A stretch of DNA of 64,000 bases, taken from Mucilaginibacter jinjuensis (GTDB lineage: Bacteria; Bacteroidota; Bacteroidia; Sphingobacteriales; Sphingobacteriaceae). The stretch covers positions 2,914,001-2,978,000 of the forward strand of contig NZ_CP117167.1 of assembly GCF_028596025.1 (NCBI RefSeq), in the 5' to 3' direction. The notes beneath the pieces are model-generated. The model ran no database searches. It saw only the letters and a list, made by a program, of their open reading frames with translations, and was not told where the DNA came from. Of the stretch, positions 56,145 to 63,873 are shown in pieces. Position 1 is the first letter of the stretch. Each line of letters starts with the position of its first letter. The translations under genes were made by a program, and so were the position numbers.

Positions 56145-58385
56145 TTAATCTTTTGCCGGTTCTGTGCTGGCAGCATAATTGGAGCGTGTTTCTGCAATTT
56201 CTGTTAGTTTAGCATCAGCTGTTTTTTCCTCATCTAGTGTTAGTACAAACAATTCCGCAATATCATAATAACCCAGTGTTTTGGCCAGGGCAATCATGCC
56301 GCCATAAGATGCAATCTCGTAATGTTCAGCTTTTTGGCCGGCGAAGATCAGGCCTACATCGCGTTGTGCTGTTCCCTCTTCGGTTGCGCTGATTATCTCA
56401 TCACCCTCATCCAAGATACCCGACATTGCTTCACATTTGCGGGTATCAGTCTCAAGGCCTAATATGGCAAATGCTTGTTCTAAACGTTGCACATGTATCT
56501 CTGTTTCTTTTAAGTGCATTGTAAAAGCATTTCTCAACTCGATAGAAGTTGTTGCGTCGGCCATGTCCGGAAGTGTTTCAACCAATTCACGTTCGGCCCA
56601 AAGCAGGTCTTTTAATTCATTGATAAAAAATTCGGTAAGTTTAGAATAACCGCTGCCTGCGTTCTTTTCCTCCTGCCATTCTTCCTCTTGTTCTACGTTT
56701 TCCGGTTCTGGTGCATAAGCGTTCTGGCCCTGGTATTCGCTTACGGCTTCTTCACTTGTTTCATCAGTTTCATCCTCTTCGGTATCATCATCTTCAATAG
56801 CCTCCATTTCATCGCGCATCGCTTTAATCAGGTCATGGCCTTCTATAACACCCATTTGCTGAATTTGCAATACCTGAACCAATTCCGGGCTCAATTCATT
56901 TTCCGGGCTTAAAGCATCAAGATAAGCTGCCTTGATCGCGTCTTCGCCGCGTTCGCATTCGTTAAGAATGGCTTCCGCATCATGGCCGGTAAACGCGGCT
57001 TTAATATCCAGCCAGGTTCTGTGCAAGAGCCCGGAAGTACTGCTGCCTTCAACTACCTCGCCACCATACTGCTGCATAATATCGCTTAGCTCCACTACGT
57101 ATTGCTGGCTTTCACTGGCAAGTTTACTAAATACAGCATCTACGCCGTTGTATTGTTCTTCCAGGTCCTGCGAAGCTTTATTAAAGCCTTCAACCCTGTC
57201 GTTGTTAATGCGGATCAAATCATTGATCGTTTCCATTGCTTGTTGAGAAATTTCCATAGGTATTTGTTTATTTGTCTGGGATGTATTTATTTTTTCTGTT
57301 ATAGCTGCTAATAACTTTTGATAAGGCGCTTCGAACTTATGAATGCCTTCTATCTCCAACTGCAAAGCAATTGCGGTCATATTTATCCCGGCGGTGGCCA
57401 AGGCTTCCAATAAATAAATGGCTTGTTCTGGGCCAGCCTCCAGGCGGGCTGCTGCATTACCATGGTCGCGGAAAGCTTCAATGGTAGCCAGAGGTGCAGT
57501 GTTTACTGTGTTAGGGCCTATTAGTTCTTCTATGTAGCGCGTGTCGCGATAAGCGGGATTTTTATTGCCTGTACTGGCCCAAAGTAAACGTTGGGGTTTG
57601 GCGCCTGCATCAGCCAGTTTTTGCCAGCGATCACCACTGAAAATGCGGCGATACAAAGCATAAGCCGCTTTAGCTGCGGCAATTGCAGCTTCGCCTTTTA
57701 ATTCGTTCTGTCCTTTATCGCTCAGCAGAGGGTCAACCAATAGATCTATCCTGCTCAGGAAAAAACTGGCAACCGAGGCAATCTTGCTAATATCTTGTCC
57801 AGACGCCAGGCGATCTTCCAGCCCTTCTATATAGGCATTAGCCACGGCTTCATATCGTTCGAGCCCAAATGGTAAGGTTACATTGATATTAATACCTTCA
57901 CTAATTGCTGTGCGTATTGCAGGCAAGCAGGGTAAAGTGCCGGGTATTTTAATCATTACATTTTGGCGTGCTACTTGTTGCCATAGCTCACGCGCTTGTT
58001 TAATTGTTTCGGCCTCATTGAGTGCCAATAGGGGCGATACCTCCAGGCTCACATAACCATCAGCACCACTAACTTCTTCATTATACACAGGCAGGAACAA
58101 ATCAGCCGCTTGTTGAATATCCGTGATGGCCAATTGGAAAAAAATATATTCGGGGTCTGTGTTGGTTTTAGACAGTTCAAGAATGCCTGCATCATAATCA
58201 GCACTTGAACTAATAGCCTGCTCAAAAATTGCAGGATTAGAGGTAACACCCCTGATGCCATCTTCATCAATTAATTGTTGAAGCTTGCCCGAACGCATAA
58301 TCTCGCGGTCTATAAAATCCAGCCAGATGCTTTGCTTAAAATCGGTATGGATCTGTTTGACCCGGTTTGTTTCGTGTGGTTCCAT
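56145..58385 (-). CDS. Transaldolase / DUF2383 / DUF892 triple-domain fusion
   Basis: 746 residues as one frame. Residues 1-375 are a transaldolase (IWLDFIDREIM, GVTSNPAIF, MIKIPGT with the Schiff-base Lys, NVTLPFGLERY, LLWASTGNKNP). Residues 377-530 match the DUF2383/PA2169 four-helix protein (INDLIRINNDRVEGF, LHRTWLDIKAAFTG, LNECERGED). An acidic linker (about 530-590) follows. Residues 590-735 are a DUF892 ferritin-like domain (LTEFFINELKDLLWAERELV). At the first junction, a run of six A (57290-57295 as T) precedes a new ATG at 57257. With five A the transaldolase would end at TAA, so this joint may be an indel. The DUF2383-DUF892 joint looks genuine. Confidence 0.82.
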   Translation of the reverse strand: MEPHETNRVKQIHTDFKQSIWLDFIDREIMRSGKLQQLIDEDGIRGVTSNPAIFEQAISSSADYDAGILELSKTNTDPEYIFFQLAITDIQQAADLFLPVYNEEVSGADGYVSLEVSPLLALNEAETIKQARELWQQVARQNVMIKIPGTLPCLPAIRTAISEGININVTLPFGLERYEAVANAYIEGLEDRLASGQDISKIASVASFFLSRIDLLVDPLLSDKGQNELKGEAAIAAAKAAYALYRRIFSGDRWQKLADAGAKPQRLLWASTGNKNPAYRDTRYIEELIGPNTVNTAPLATIEAFRDHGNAAARLEAGPEQAIYLLEALATAGINMTAIALQLEIEGIHKFEAPYQKLLAAITEKINTSQTNKQIPMEISQQAMETINDLIRINNDRVEGFNKASQDLEEQYNGVDAVFSKLASESQQYVVELSDIMQQYGGEVVEGSSTSGLLHRTWLDIKAAFTGHDAEAILNECERGEDAIKAAYLDALSPENELSPELVQVLQIQQMGVIEGHDLIKAMRDEMEAIEDDDTEEDETDETSEEAVSEYQGQNAYAPEPENVEQEEEWQEEKNAGSGYSKLTEFFINELKDLLWAERELVETLPDMADATTSIELRNAFTMHLKETEIHVQRLEQAFAILGLETDTRKCEAMSGILDEGDEIISATEEGTAQRDVGLIFAGQKAEHYEIASYGGMIALAKTLGYYDIAELFVLTLDEEKTADAKLTEIAETRSNYAASTEPAKD

Positions 58386-58391
58386 ATCAGA

Positions 58392-58874
58392 TTATTTTTT
58401 TTTACGCGTTAATGTGAATATTACAGTTCCAACTACGGCTATGGTAGCTGCTTTTTTAAGTATGCCGATTTTGTTATGTTTCCATTCCATTGCCAGCCCA
58501 CGTTCTTTAATCATATCAGGAAACTCACCTGCTTTAATATCTTCAACAAGGCCTTCAAACACATTAATGCGATCGGCCAGAATTAACGGTATCCAGTGGC
58601 GGTAACGGTCTTCGCTATGCTGAAAAGCGTACCTGCGGATCATGCCGCTTAAACCGGATGGTGGCACAGAGGTGCCGAATACGCGGGTGATAGCAGGCCG
58701 CTCAATTGACATTAGTATTTCTACGTCTTCCGGCTGCTGGACCGAACGCTCGTAATTGATGCGGTTATGATCGTCTCCCGTATAATTTTTCATCGGGTAG
58801 GTAGGTTCATTTTCCGCGTCAGCGTCCATACCCCAGCCCGGTATATTTTTATAATCTTCGTTATTTTCTTCCAT
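58392..58874 (-). CDS. Conserved unknown protein with C-terminal membrane helix
   Basis: 160 residues. N-terminus NIPGWGMDADAENEPTYPMK, then DDHNRINYERS and a central SVPPSGLSGMIRRYAFQHSE with DRYRHWIPLILADRINVFEG. One membrane helix near the C-terminus (AATIAVVGTVIFTLT) with a KK tail. Proteins of this form occur beside stress genes in Sphingobacteriaceae, as far as I recall, but have no known function. It lies 6 nt upstream of the transaldolase fusion start (58385) on the same strand. Confidence 0.75.
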   Translation of the reverse strand: MEENNEDYKNIPGWGMDADAENEPTYPMKNYTGDDHNRINYERSVQQPEDVEILMSIERPAITRVFGTSVPPSGLSGMIRRYAFQHSEDRYRHWIPLILADRINVFEGLVEDIKAGEFPDMIKERGLAMEWKHNKIGILKKAATIAVVGTVIFTLTRKKK

Positions 58875-58879
58875 GATGT

Positions 58880-60031
58880 TTAGTGTTTGGCCGATGGGAT
58901 CAGCACGGTTTTAATACAGTTGTCCAGTTTAGAAGAGAAAAGACGATAGGCGTCAGATACCTCTTCTAATGGGATGCGGTGTGTAATAAGCCCTTTAGGA
59001 TTAAGCCTGCCCGACATGACATGGTCAATAAGTTTAGGCAGCAGTCGTTTAACCGAAGCCTGGTTAGCACGTATTGTTAACCCTTTATTTACGATATTTC
59101 CGAATGGAACCAAGTTAAATGGAGGGCCATAAACACCAACCACCGAAACGATACCTCCTTTTTTTACCGAATTGACCGCCCATTGCAAGGCAGTAGCCGC
59201 TCCAGCCTGCATTAAGGCGACTCTTCCGCTAAAAGTTTGTAGTGTATTGCCTTCGGCCTCACAGCCTACACAGTCAATGCAAACATCAGCTCCGTACGAG
59301 TCCGTTGTTTTTTTGAGAAACACAACGGGGTCAGCCATATCTTTAAAATTATAAGCTTCGCATTTGGCATAGTTCTTCGCAAATTCAAGACGATAGTCGA
59401 TATGGTCAATAATAATTACCCTGGAAGGCCCGAAGAACCAGGCGCATCGTGCTGCCATAATACCAATAGGCCCCGCGCCAAATATCACTACGGTATCGCC
59501 TTGTTTAATACCGCCCATCTCTGCAGCCTGATAACCGGTTGGCACAACATCCGTTAGTAACACCGCATCATCAGGGTCCATTTCTGCTGGAATAACCGTA
59601 GGGCCAACATCAGCATACGGAACGCGCACATATTCTGCCTGGCCACCGTCGAAGCCGCCGGCTGTATGCGAATAGCCGAAAATGCCACCTACGGCTGTAG
59701 CCATCGAATTTGATTCATGGCAGTTACCAAATAATCCCTGTTTGCAGAAATTACATTTACCGCAAGCTATGTTGAATGGTACCAGTACCTGGTCGCCAAC
59801 CTTAAGTTTTTGTACCAGTGGGCCAACTTCTTCAACAACGCCGGTAAACTCATGGCCGAAGGTTGAGCCGACACGAGTGTCGGGTACCATGCCATGATAT
59901 AAATGCAGGTCGGACCCGCATATACAGGTTCGGGTGACCCGGATGATGGCATCCTCGGGATGCAAAATCTCCGGCATCGGTTTTTCTACTGTCCGTACGC
60001 GGTATGGCCCGCGATAATTCATGGCTAACAT
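58880..60031 (-). CDS. Zinc-dependent alcohol dehydrogenase (formaldehyde-dehydrogenase-like)
   Basis: 383 residues, a medium-chain dehydrogenase. Catalytic zinc ligands Cys38 (CICGSD), His60 and Glu61 (FGHE); structural zinc Cys90, Cys93, Cys96 and Cys104 (CGKCNFC...C). The NAD-binding region has VVIFGAGPIGIMAARCAW. It resembles glutathione-independent formaldehyde dehydrogenase-like enzymes. The start may be Met4 (60022). It sits within the minus-strand stress cassette, 5 nt upstream of the unknown gene ending at 58874. Confidence 0.92.
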   Translation of the reverse strand: MLAMNYRGPYRVRTVEKPMPEILHPEDAIIRVTRTCICGSDLHLYHGMVPDTRVGSTFGHEFTGVVEEVGPLVQKLKVGDQVLVPFNIACGKCNFCKQGLFGNCHESNSMATAVGGIFGYSHTAGGFDGGQAEYVRVPYADVGPTVIPAEMDPDDAVLLTDVVPTGYQAAEMGGIKQGDTVVIFGAGPIGIMAARCAWFFGPSRVIIIDHIDYRLEFAKNYAKCEAYNFKDMADPVVFLKKTTDSYGADVCIDCVGCEAEGNTLQTFSGRVALMQAGAATALQWAVNSVKKGGIVSVVGVYGPPFNLVPFGNIVNKGLTIRANQASVKRLLPKLIDHVMSGRLNPKGLITHRIPLEEVSDAYRLFSSKLDNCIKTVLIPSAKH

Positions 60032-60049
60032 ATTTAATTGTTTTTGCGG

Positions 60050-60223
60050 TTATGATTTTTTAGTTCGGAAAAATGAAATGATCCAAATTATAAGCAGGAT
60101 AACAACGATTACAGCGATAATACCTGCCGCTGCACCTGCTTTAAAAATGCCGGTTACAACCGAGCAACTGCTCATTGAAGCCAGCAGCAATAGAATGGTT
60201 GCTGTATATATGTACTTTTTCAT
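60050..60223 (-). CDS. Small lipoprotein with one membrane helix
   Basis: A 57-residue frame from ATG 60223-60221 to TAA 60052-60050. The N-terminus MKKYIYTATILLLLASMSSC is a lipoprotein signal with lipobox SMSSC. The mature part SVVTGIFKAGAAAG leads into a helix (IIAVIVVILLIIWIISFF) and ends RTKKS. The pattern (lipobox plus V-x-G-I-F-K-A-G plus helix) matches small Bacteroidota proteins sometimes mislabelled phosphatidate cytidylyltransferase; function unknown. It lies between the dehydrogenase and another lipoprotein gene on the same strand (18- and 22-nt gaps). Confidence 0.72.
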   Translation of the reverse strand: MKKYIYTATILLLLASMSSCSVVTGIFKAGAAAGIIAVIVVILLIIWIISFFRTKKS

Positions 60224-60245
60224 AAGCCTTGGTACATTTTTAATA

Positions 60246-60512
60246 TTATTTTGATTTAGGACTCATGTGGCCTGTAGGATCTGCGTTGCCTTTGGCTGAG
60301 TTTGATTTGGCAGGCAGGTTAGCCGAATCCCTGCGGTCTTTAGTAATAGTAGCCGTATCCCGTATGGCCGGTCCGCCGCTTTTATTGACACTTGTTGTAT
60401 CCTGGCTATTGCCAATCTGTTTTTGACTGGCATTTGAATCACAAGCACTAAAGGACAGTATAAATAACAGGAGCAAAATGCTCCCGTTATTAATTGTTTT
60501 TACAGGTTTCAT
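60246..60512 (-). CDS. Small lipoprotein, unknown function
   Basis: 88 residues. The signal peptide ends with lipobox SFSAC (Cys24), then a polar, low-complexity tail rich in Ser, Asn, Lys and Thr (SNASQKQIGNSQDTTSV, then GNADPTGHMSPKSK). No family recognised. Its ATG shares one base with the stop codon of the catalase gene, so translation is coupled to Mn-catalase. Confidence 0.7.
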   Translation of the reverse strand: MKPVKTINNGSILLLLFILSFSACDSNASQKQIGNSQDTTSVNKSGGPAIRDTATITKDRRDSANLPAKSNSAKGNADPTGHMSPKSK

Positions 60513-61459
60513 TAGGCTTTAGTAGTAGTTTTACTGTAAATGCTCCACTGCGCAACACCTTCCGGTTCCGCATTTTTTACTTCAGCACTTTTTACTTCAC
60601 TCATTTTCTTGTTTAGATTTTCGCTGGCTTTTAGTTCCTTGCTAAAATTATCAGGTAACTTGGTTTGGCCTTCTGTTTCCTGTACTTGTTGTAAAGGATT
60701 CTCAACATAGATAAATTCTTTACCCATGCCTTTAATCTCACCTTCGTTCCATGGGCCGCGAACAGTTCCGTCAGACAGGTTGTAAACATTTTGCAGAAAA
60801 CGTGGATCAGCGGCTAACACACCCGGAGGGAAATTGGGCTGGATGCTATCTAACGCTGCTTCAAACATTTTATAGTGGGTTACTTCCCTCGTCATTAAAA
60901 ATGATAAAGTCTCATGGATGTATGGGTCATCCGTAAATTTCATCAGGTGTTCGTAAACCAGTTTTGCTCTCGATTCTGAAGCAAGGTTACTGCGCAGATC
61001 CACAGTCAGGTCGCCGTTAGAGTGAATGTAAGATGCACACCATGGCACACCCTGGCTATTTCTTGGTGTAGGCCCGCCACCAGTGATGATTGGGAATTGT
61101 GGGTTGGCTGATAACGCTGCATGGATAATACTTTCTTTGGCAGCTTTGCCCTCCATTACCTGCATAATTTCGCTTTGGTCGGCAGCATCTTTCAGTTCCC
61201 CGTTAACACCTTTTAAGAGCATCTGTATAGTTGCGCCTACAATTTCCAGGTGACTGAATTCTTCTGTGGCAATATCCATCAGCATATCGTATTTATCAGG
61301 GTGCGGCACCTTAGCACCAAAAGCCTGTGTAAAATACTGCATAGCTGCGGCAAGTTCGCCGTTTTCGCCGCCGAATTGCTCTAATAATAAATTGGCAAAG
61401 CGTGGATCAGGGCGTGATACACGGGCGTTAAATTGTAATGATTTGACGTGATGAAACAT
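60512..61459 (-). CDS. Manganese catalase
   Basis: 315 residues of the di-manganese catalase family: GGENGELAAAMQYF with the first Glu ligand, ATEEFSHLEIVG with Glu and His ligands, and TREVTHYKMFEAAL with the second Glu/His pair. The N-terminus RPDPRFANLLLEQFGG is typical, and a C-terminal tail of about 60 residues is polar. It converts hydrogen peroxide to water and oxygen. It is the metabolic centre of the minus-strand stress cassette. Confidence 0.95.
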   Translation of the reverse strand: MFHHVKSLQFNARVSRPDPRFANLLLEQFGGENGELAAAMQYFTQAFGAKVPHPDKYDMLMDIATEEFSHLEIVGATIQMLLKGVNGELKDAADQSEIMQVMEGKAAKESIIHAALSANPQFPIITGGGPTPRNSQGVPWCASYIHSNGDLTVDLRSNLASESRAKLVYEHLMKFTDDPYIHETLSFLMTREVTHYKMFEAALDSIQPNFPPGVLAADPRFLQNVYNLSDGTVRGPWNEGEIKGMGKEFIYVENPLQQVQETEGQTKLPDNFSKELKASENLNKKMSEVKSAEVKNAEPEGVAQWSIYSKTTTKA

Positions 61460-61480
61460 AATGTTGTTTTTAACTGGTAT

Positions 61481-61888
61481 TTATATTTTGATGTGTTTTT
61501 TGCGTTTTTGAGCACCGATCAAAGAAAGGCTGCCGACTACCAGACCGGTAATGCCCATGGCGATAAAAGTATTTCTTGCGCGTTTGTCAGAGCGGATAGC
61601 GGGCAAGCAGGCTGCCACCAGTGCTAATGCGCCCGAGGCAATGTCTAATACAGCATGTACCCTGTAGGGTATTAATTTTACTACACCCCATTTGGCTTTT
61701 GTGCATAAACTGTAGCTTAATGCAGAAAAGGCAAATACGCCGCAGGTAAGTCGGGCAGGTTTATTTGCACTAAATCCTGCCAGCAAAGGCGCTGCAAAAA
61801 CCAGTGGTGCATAGGTGTAATCTGCATAAACGTGGTGCTTCTTTTTAATCCCTTTAATTTTCATGTAGGCGCTTTGTATTGTGGACAC
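61481..61888 (-). CDS. Unknown membrane protein
   Basis: 135 residues with about four transmembrane helices (YAPLVFAAPLLAGFSA, LTCGVFAFSALSYSL, VLDIASGALALVAACL, MGITGLVVGSLSLIG) and a basic C-terminal end (KRKKHIKI). It resembles SPW/vitamin-K-epoxide-type small membrane proteins only in topology; I do not recognise a family. Alternative start at Met9 (61864). It is the first gene of the minus-strand stress cassette, 22 nt upstream of the catalase start. Confidence 0.75.
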   Translation of the reverse strand: MSTIQSAYMKIKGIKKKHHVYADYTYAPLVFAAPLLAGFSANKPARLTCGVFAFSALSYSLCTKAKWGVVKLIPYRVHAVLDIASGALALVAACLPAIRSDKRARNTFIAMGITGLVVGSLSLIGAQKRKKHIKI

Positions 61889-62168
61889 AATTACAATGCC
61901 TTTTATTTCTAATTAAATAAATTAAATACAAATTAATTTAAAACAAATAAGGAATATTGGGGTAGCCTACAAGAAAGTGGAACTTAAATGACGCATTTCA
62001 ACCTTCGACCCGTACTTGAGTTGGCTTTATGTTTGATATTATATATTGAAAAAAAATTAATTAAAACAAAATATTATCGACCAGGTTATTGGTACACATT
62101 TTTATAATTAGCGCTATCCGAAGCGTTCACGGAGTAATTAAAGTTGTTAAACAATTAATTTTTTTACA
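61889..62168. other. Divergent intergenic region upstream of the stress cassette
   Basis: 280 nt, AT-rich, holding the presumed promoters of the minus-strand cassette and of the coupled small genes at 62169. No exact Bacteroidota -7 consensus was seen in either direction, and no gene. Confidence 0.4.
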
Positions 62169-62291
62169 ATGAATGCAACATCACCCTGGCTATTAAATGT
62201 TAATACCAAACTTAATGATCCTGGCCTTCAGCCTATTATTGAACAGACCGCATTGGGTTATTCTTTTAAAGTTTTCACTAACAACAAATGA
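62169..62291 (+). CDS. 40-residue peptide frame coupled to the next gene
   Basis: ATG 62169 opens MNATSPWLLNVNTKLNDPGL and runs to TGA at 62289-62291, which overlaps the next ATG (ATGA). The overlap is the classical sign of translational coupling. The peptide is soluble-looking, without signal or membrane segment, and no family is recognised. It may be a real small protein or a leader peptide that controls the next gene; I rate the first slightly higher. Confidence 0.45.
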   Translation: MNATSPWLLNVNTKLNDPGLQPIIEQTALGYSFKVFTNNK

Positions 62292-62635
62292 AACCATTAT
62301 ACTTTACTATAGACAACGGATTGCAACTTATGGTAATCCCAGATACGCAGGCGCACCTGGACGGGCATACTATTATTACACGTACTTATAGCGTATTTCG
62401 TGATATAGGAGCGGGCAACCCGCTTATATCACGTAGTAAAGAAAGTACGCTGCATTTGGAAAGGATTAATGATCCGGAATATTATGGATTCATCACCTTT
62501 GAACTGCCGGGTTCTATATTTACTTATACCGCAGATGGCCAACTGGAGCTTACTTCTGAGGAAACTACTGAACTGATTGAACACTTGAGCGATATTCGCG
62601 ATAACCCATCATTGTGGAACCAACCTGATAGATAA
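62288..62635 (+). CDS. Unknown 115-residue protein
   Basis: Soluble, mixed alpha/beta composition: MKPLYFTIDNGLQLMVIPDT, then RTYSVFRDIGAGNPLISR, YYGFITFELPGSIFTYTADG, and an acidic helix EETTELIEHLSDI near the end. No signal peptide, no known motif. Starts within the stop of the 40-residue frame. It precedes a receiver-only gene by 84 nt, so a signalling link is possible but unproven. Confidence 0.7.
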   Translation: MKPLYFTIDNGLQLMVIPDTQAHLDGHTIITRTYSVFRDIGAGNPLISRSKESTLHLERINDPEYYGFITFELPGSIFTYTADGQLELTSEETTELIEHLSDIRDNPSLWNQPDR

Positions 62636-62719
62636 GTATATGAATAGAGCTGCAATCAGATGTTGACACCACAGTGTCAACATCTGATCTTAAAATACTT
62701 ACATTGCAAAAAAAGCAGC

Positions 62720-63094
62720 GTGAAGAAGAGAGTATTGATTATTGAAAACGATAACGATATCAGATTTATCGTGGAGTATATTTTGAATGAACGAGGTTTT
62801 GAGACGCTAAGTATTCCTGAACCCTTGGATCTTTTAGAAATAATTCCTTTTCGGCCGGATGTGATTTTGTTGGACGAATTTATTAATAGCCGCCCAGGCC
62901 ACCGTTTATGCCGCAAAATTAAACAGGTTAACGGCTTAAAAAATGTACCTATAATTATTATCTCTACGGCCCAGGATATTGAACTGATTGCGGCCGAATG
63001 TGAAGCCAACGATCATATCAGAAAACCATTTGATGTGGATGATATGGTAGCTACGGTGTTGCGTATTGTTAATCATCAGTCGCTGGCTTATTAG
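62720..63094 (+). CDS. Receiver-only response regulator (GTG start)
   Basis: About 124 residues from GTG 62720 (KKRVLIIENDNDI). Acidic pair replaced by E-N-D-N-D at 9-13, phospho-acceptor Asp52 (LLDEF), a Ser/Thr in IISTAQ, and the conserved Lys in RKPF. A longer frame starts at 62660 with residues unlike any receiver. The domain stands alone, like the receivers at 15766 and 21978, but is more divergent. Its partner kinase is not in view. Confidence 0.82.
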   Translation: MKKRVLIIENDNDIRFIVEYILNERGFETLSIPEPLDLLEIIPFRPDVILLDEFINSRPGHRLCRKIKQVNGLKNVPIIIISTAQDIELIAAECEANDHIRKPFDVDDMVATVLRIVNHQSLAY

Positions 63095-63154
63095 AGAAGT
63101 GGGTTAAAATAAACGTTAGACTTTACAATTACCATGATATTGTCGCCAATTTCC

Positions 63155-63480
63155 TCAAATCATCCATAAAATGGTTCGAGAAGCACCCGGTTGGGCGCCC
63201 CAAGGTTCTTGCCCTTTCTTTTTTCTCTTGTAATAGGCTGTTAATCTAATACTAAAGTCCGCAACTTCATTGACGCGAGCGGTTCGATCTATCAATTTTT
63301 CAAGCGTGAATTTTCCGGGGTACATCGAACCAATCAATTCCCGGTTCGGTTTTTCATCTTCCAGGCTAACAAATCCATTAATAGACGATCATGCCATAAT
63401 TGCCCGCTTTAAGTCATCTTCAATATCCCAAAAGCACTTCGTTTTTAAATGAGACGTGCGATATTTTAAAATGCAACCTC
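63155..63480 (-). pseudogene. Probable degenerate C-terminus of a serine recombinase
   Basis: The minus-strand frame reads KYRTSHLKTKCFWDIEDDL, an in-frame TGA at 63389-63391, then ELIGSMYPGKFTLEKLIDRT, ARVNEVADFSIRL, YYKRKKKGQEPWG. The segment (L/F)-I-x-S-(I/M)-(Y/F)-P-x-K-(F/L)-x(7-8)-R-T-x-R-(V/L)-N-E matches C-terminal tails of Bacteroidota large serine recombinases as I remember them. No catalytic domain is present. It would mark an old integration event. Confidence is limited because the match is from memory; 63095-63154 and 63481-63663 contain nothing recognisable. Confidence 0.4.
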
Positions 63481-63663
63481 AAATTTTATTCCTTAGCCAT
63501 TTTAAGCCAAAATATAAAATAAGTTTGCATACAACCCCTATAATTTAATACTGAACAAACTGATTAAAATCAAAAATATGAATGTTGATTTATCGGACTG
63601 TTATTCCATTGGGAAACTTAATTGAATTGGTAAACAAGACTGTTTTAAATTAAATATCGGAAA

Positions 63664-63873
63664 ATGGCATCAAAGAAAAAACTTGATCTTTTGCTGATTC
63701 GGTTTAAAAAATACTGGAAACTACTATATTTTGCATTTCCTACAAAGGAAAAATTTCAAAGTGAGGTTTCTGACAGGGATAGTGAAAGGCCTGAAAACAA
63801 AAACCAGAAACAACCAAATAGTCAAATTAAAAACTATGCCATGAGAGTTATATATAAACGTAAGGCCGATTAA
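63664..63873 (+). CDS. Small basic unknown protein
   Basis: 69 residues, rich in Lys, Arg and Gln (MASKKKLDLLLIRFKKYWKL... ending VIYKRKAD). Weakly amphipathic N-terminal helix (FKKYWKLLYFAF). No homologue recognised; the frame could be chance. It is the only sizeable frame in the AT-rich end of the window; 63874-64000 shows nothing. Confidence 0.35.
   Translation: MASKKKLDLLLIRFKKYWKLLYFAFPTKEKFQSEVSDRDSERPENKNQKQPNSQIKNYAMRVIYKRKAD

Noticed and set aside
60021..60254. Plus-strand 77-residue frame in the stress cassette
   Set aside because: It is antisense to the 57-residue lipoprotein, which has a lipobox, a membrane helix and operon context.
62197..62391. Plus-strand 64-residue frame overlapping the unknown gene
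   Set aside because: It is out of frame with both the 40-codon frame and the 115-residue gene, whose ATGA overlap is the better explanation.
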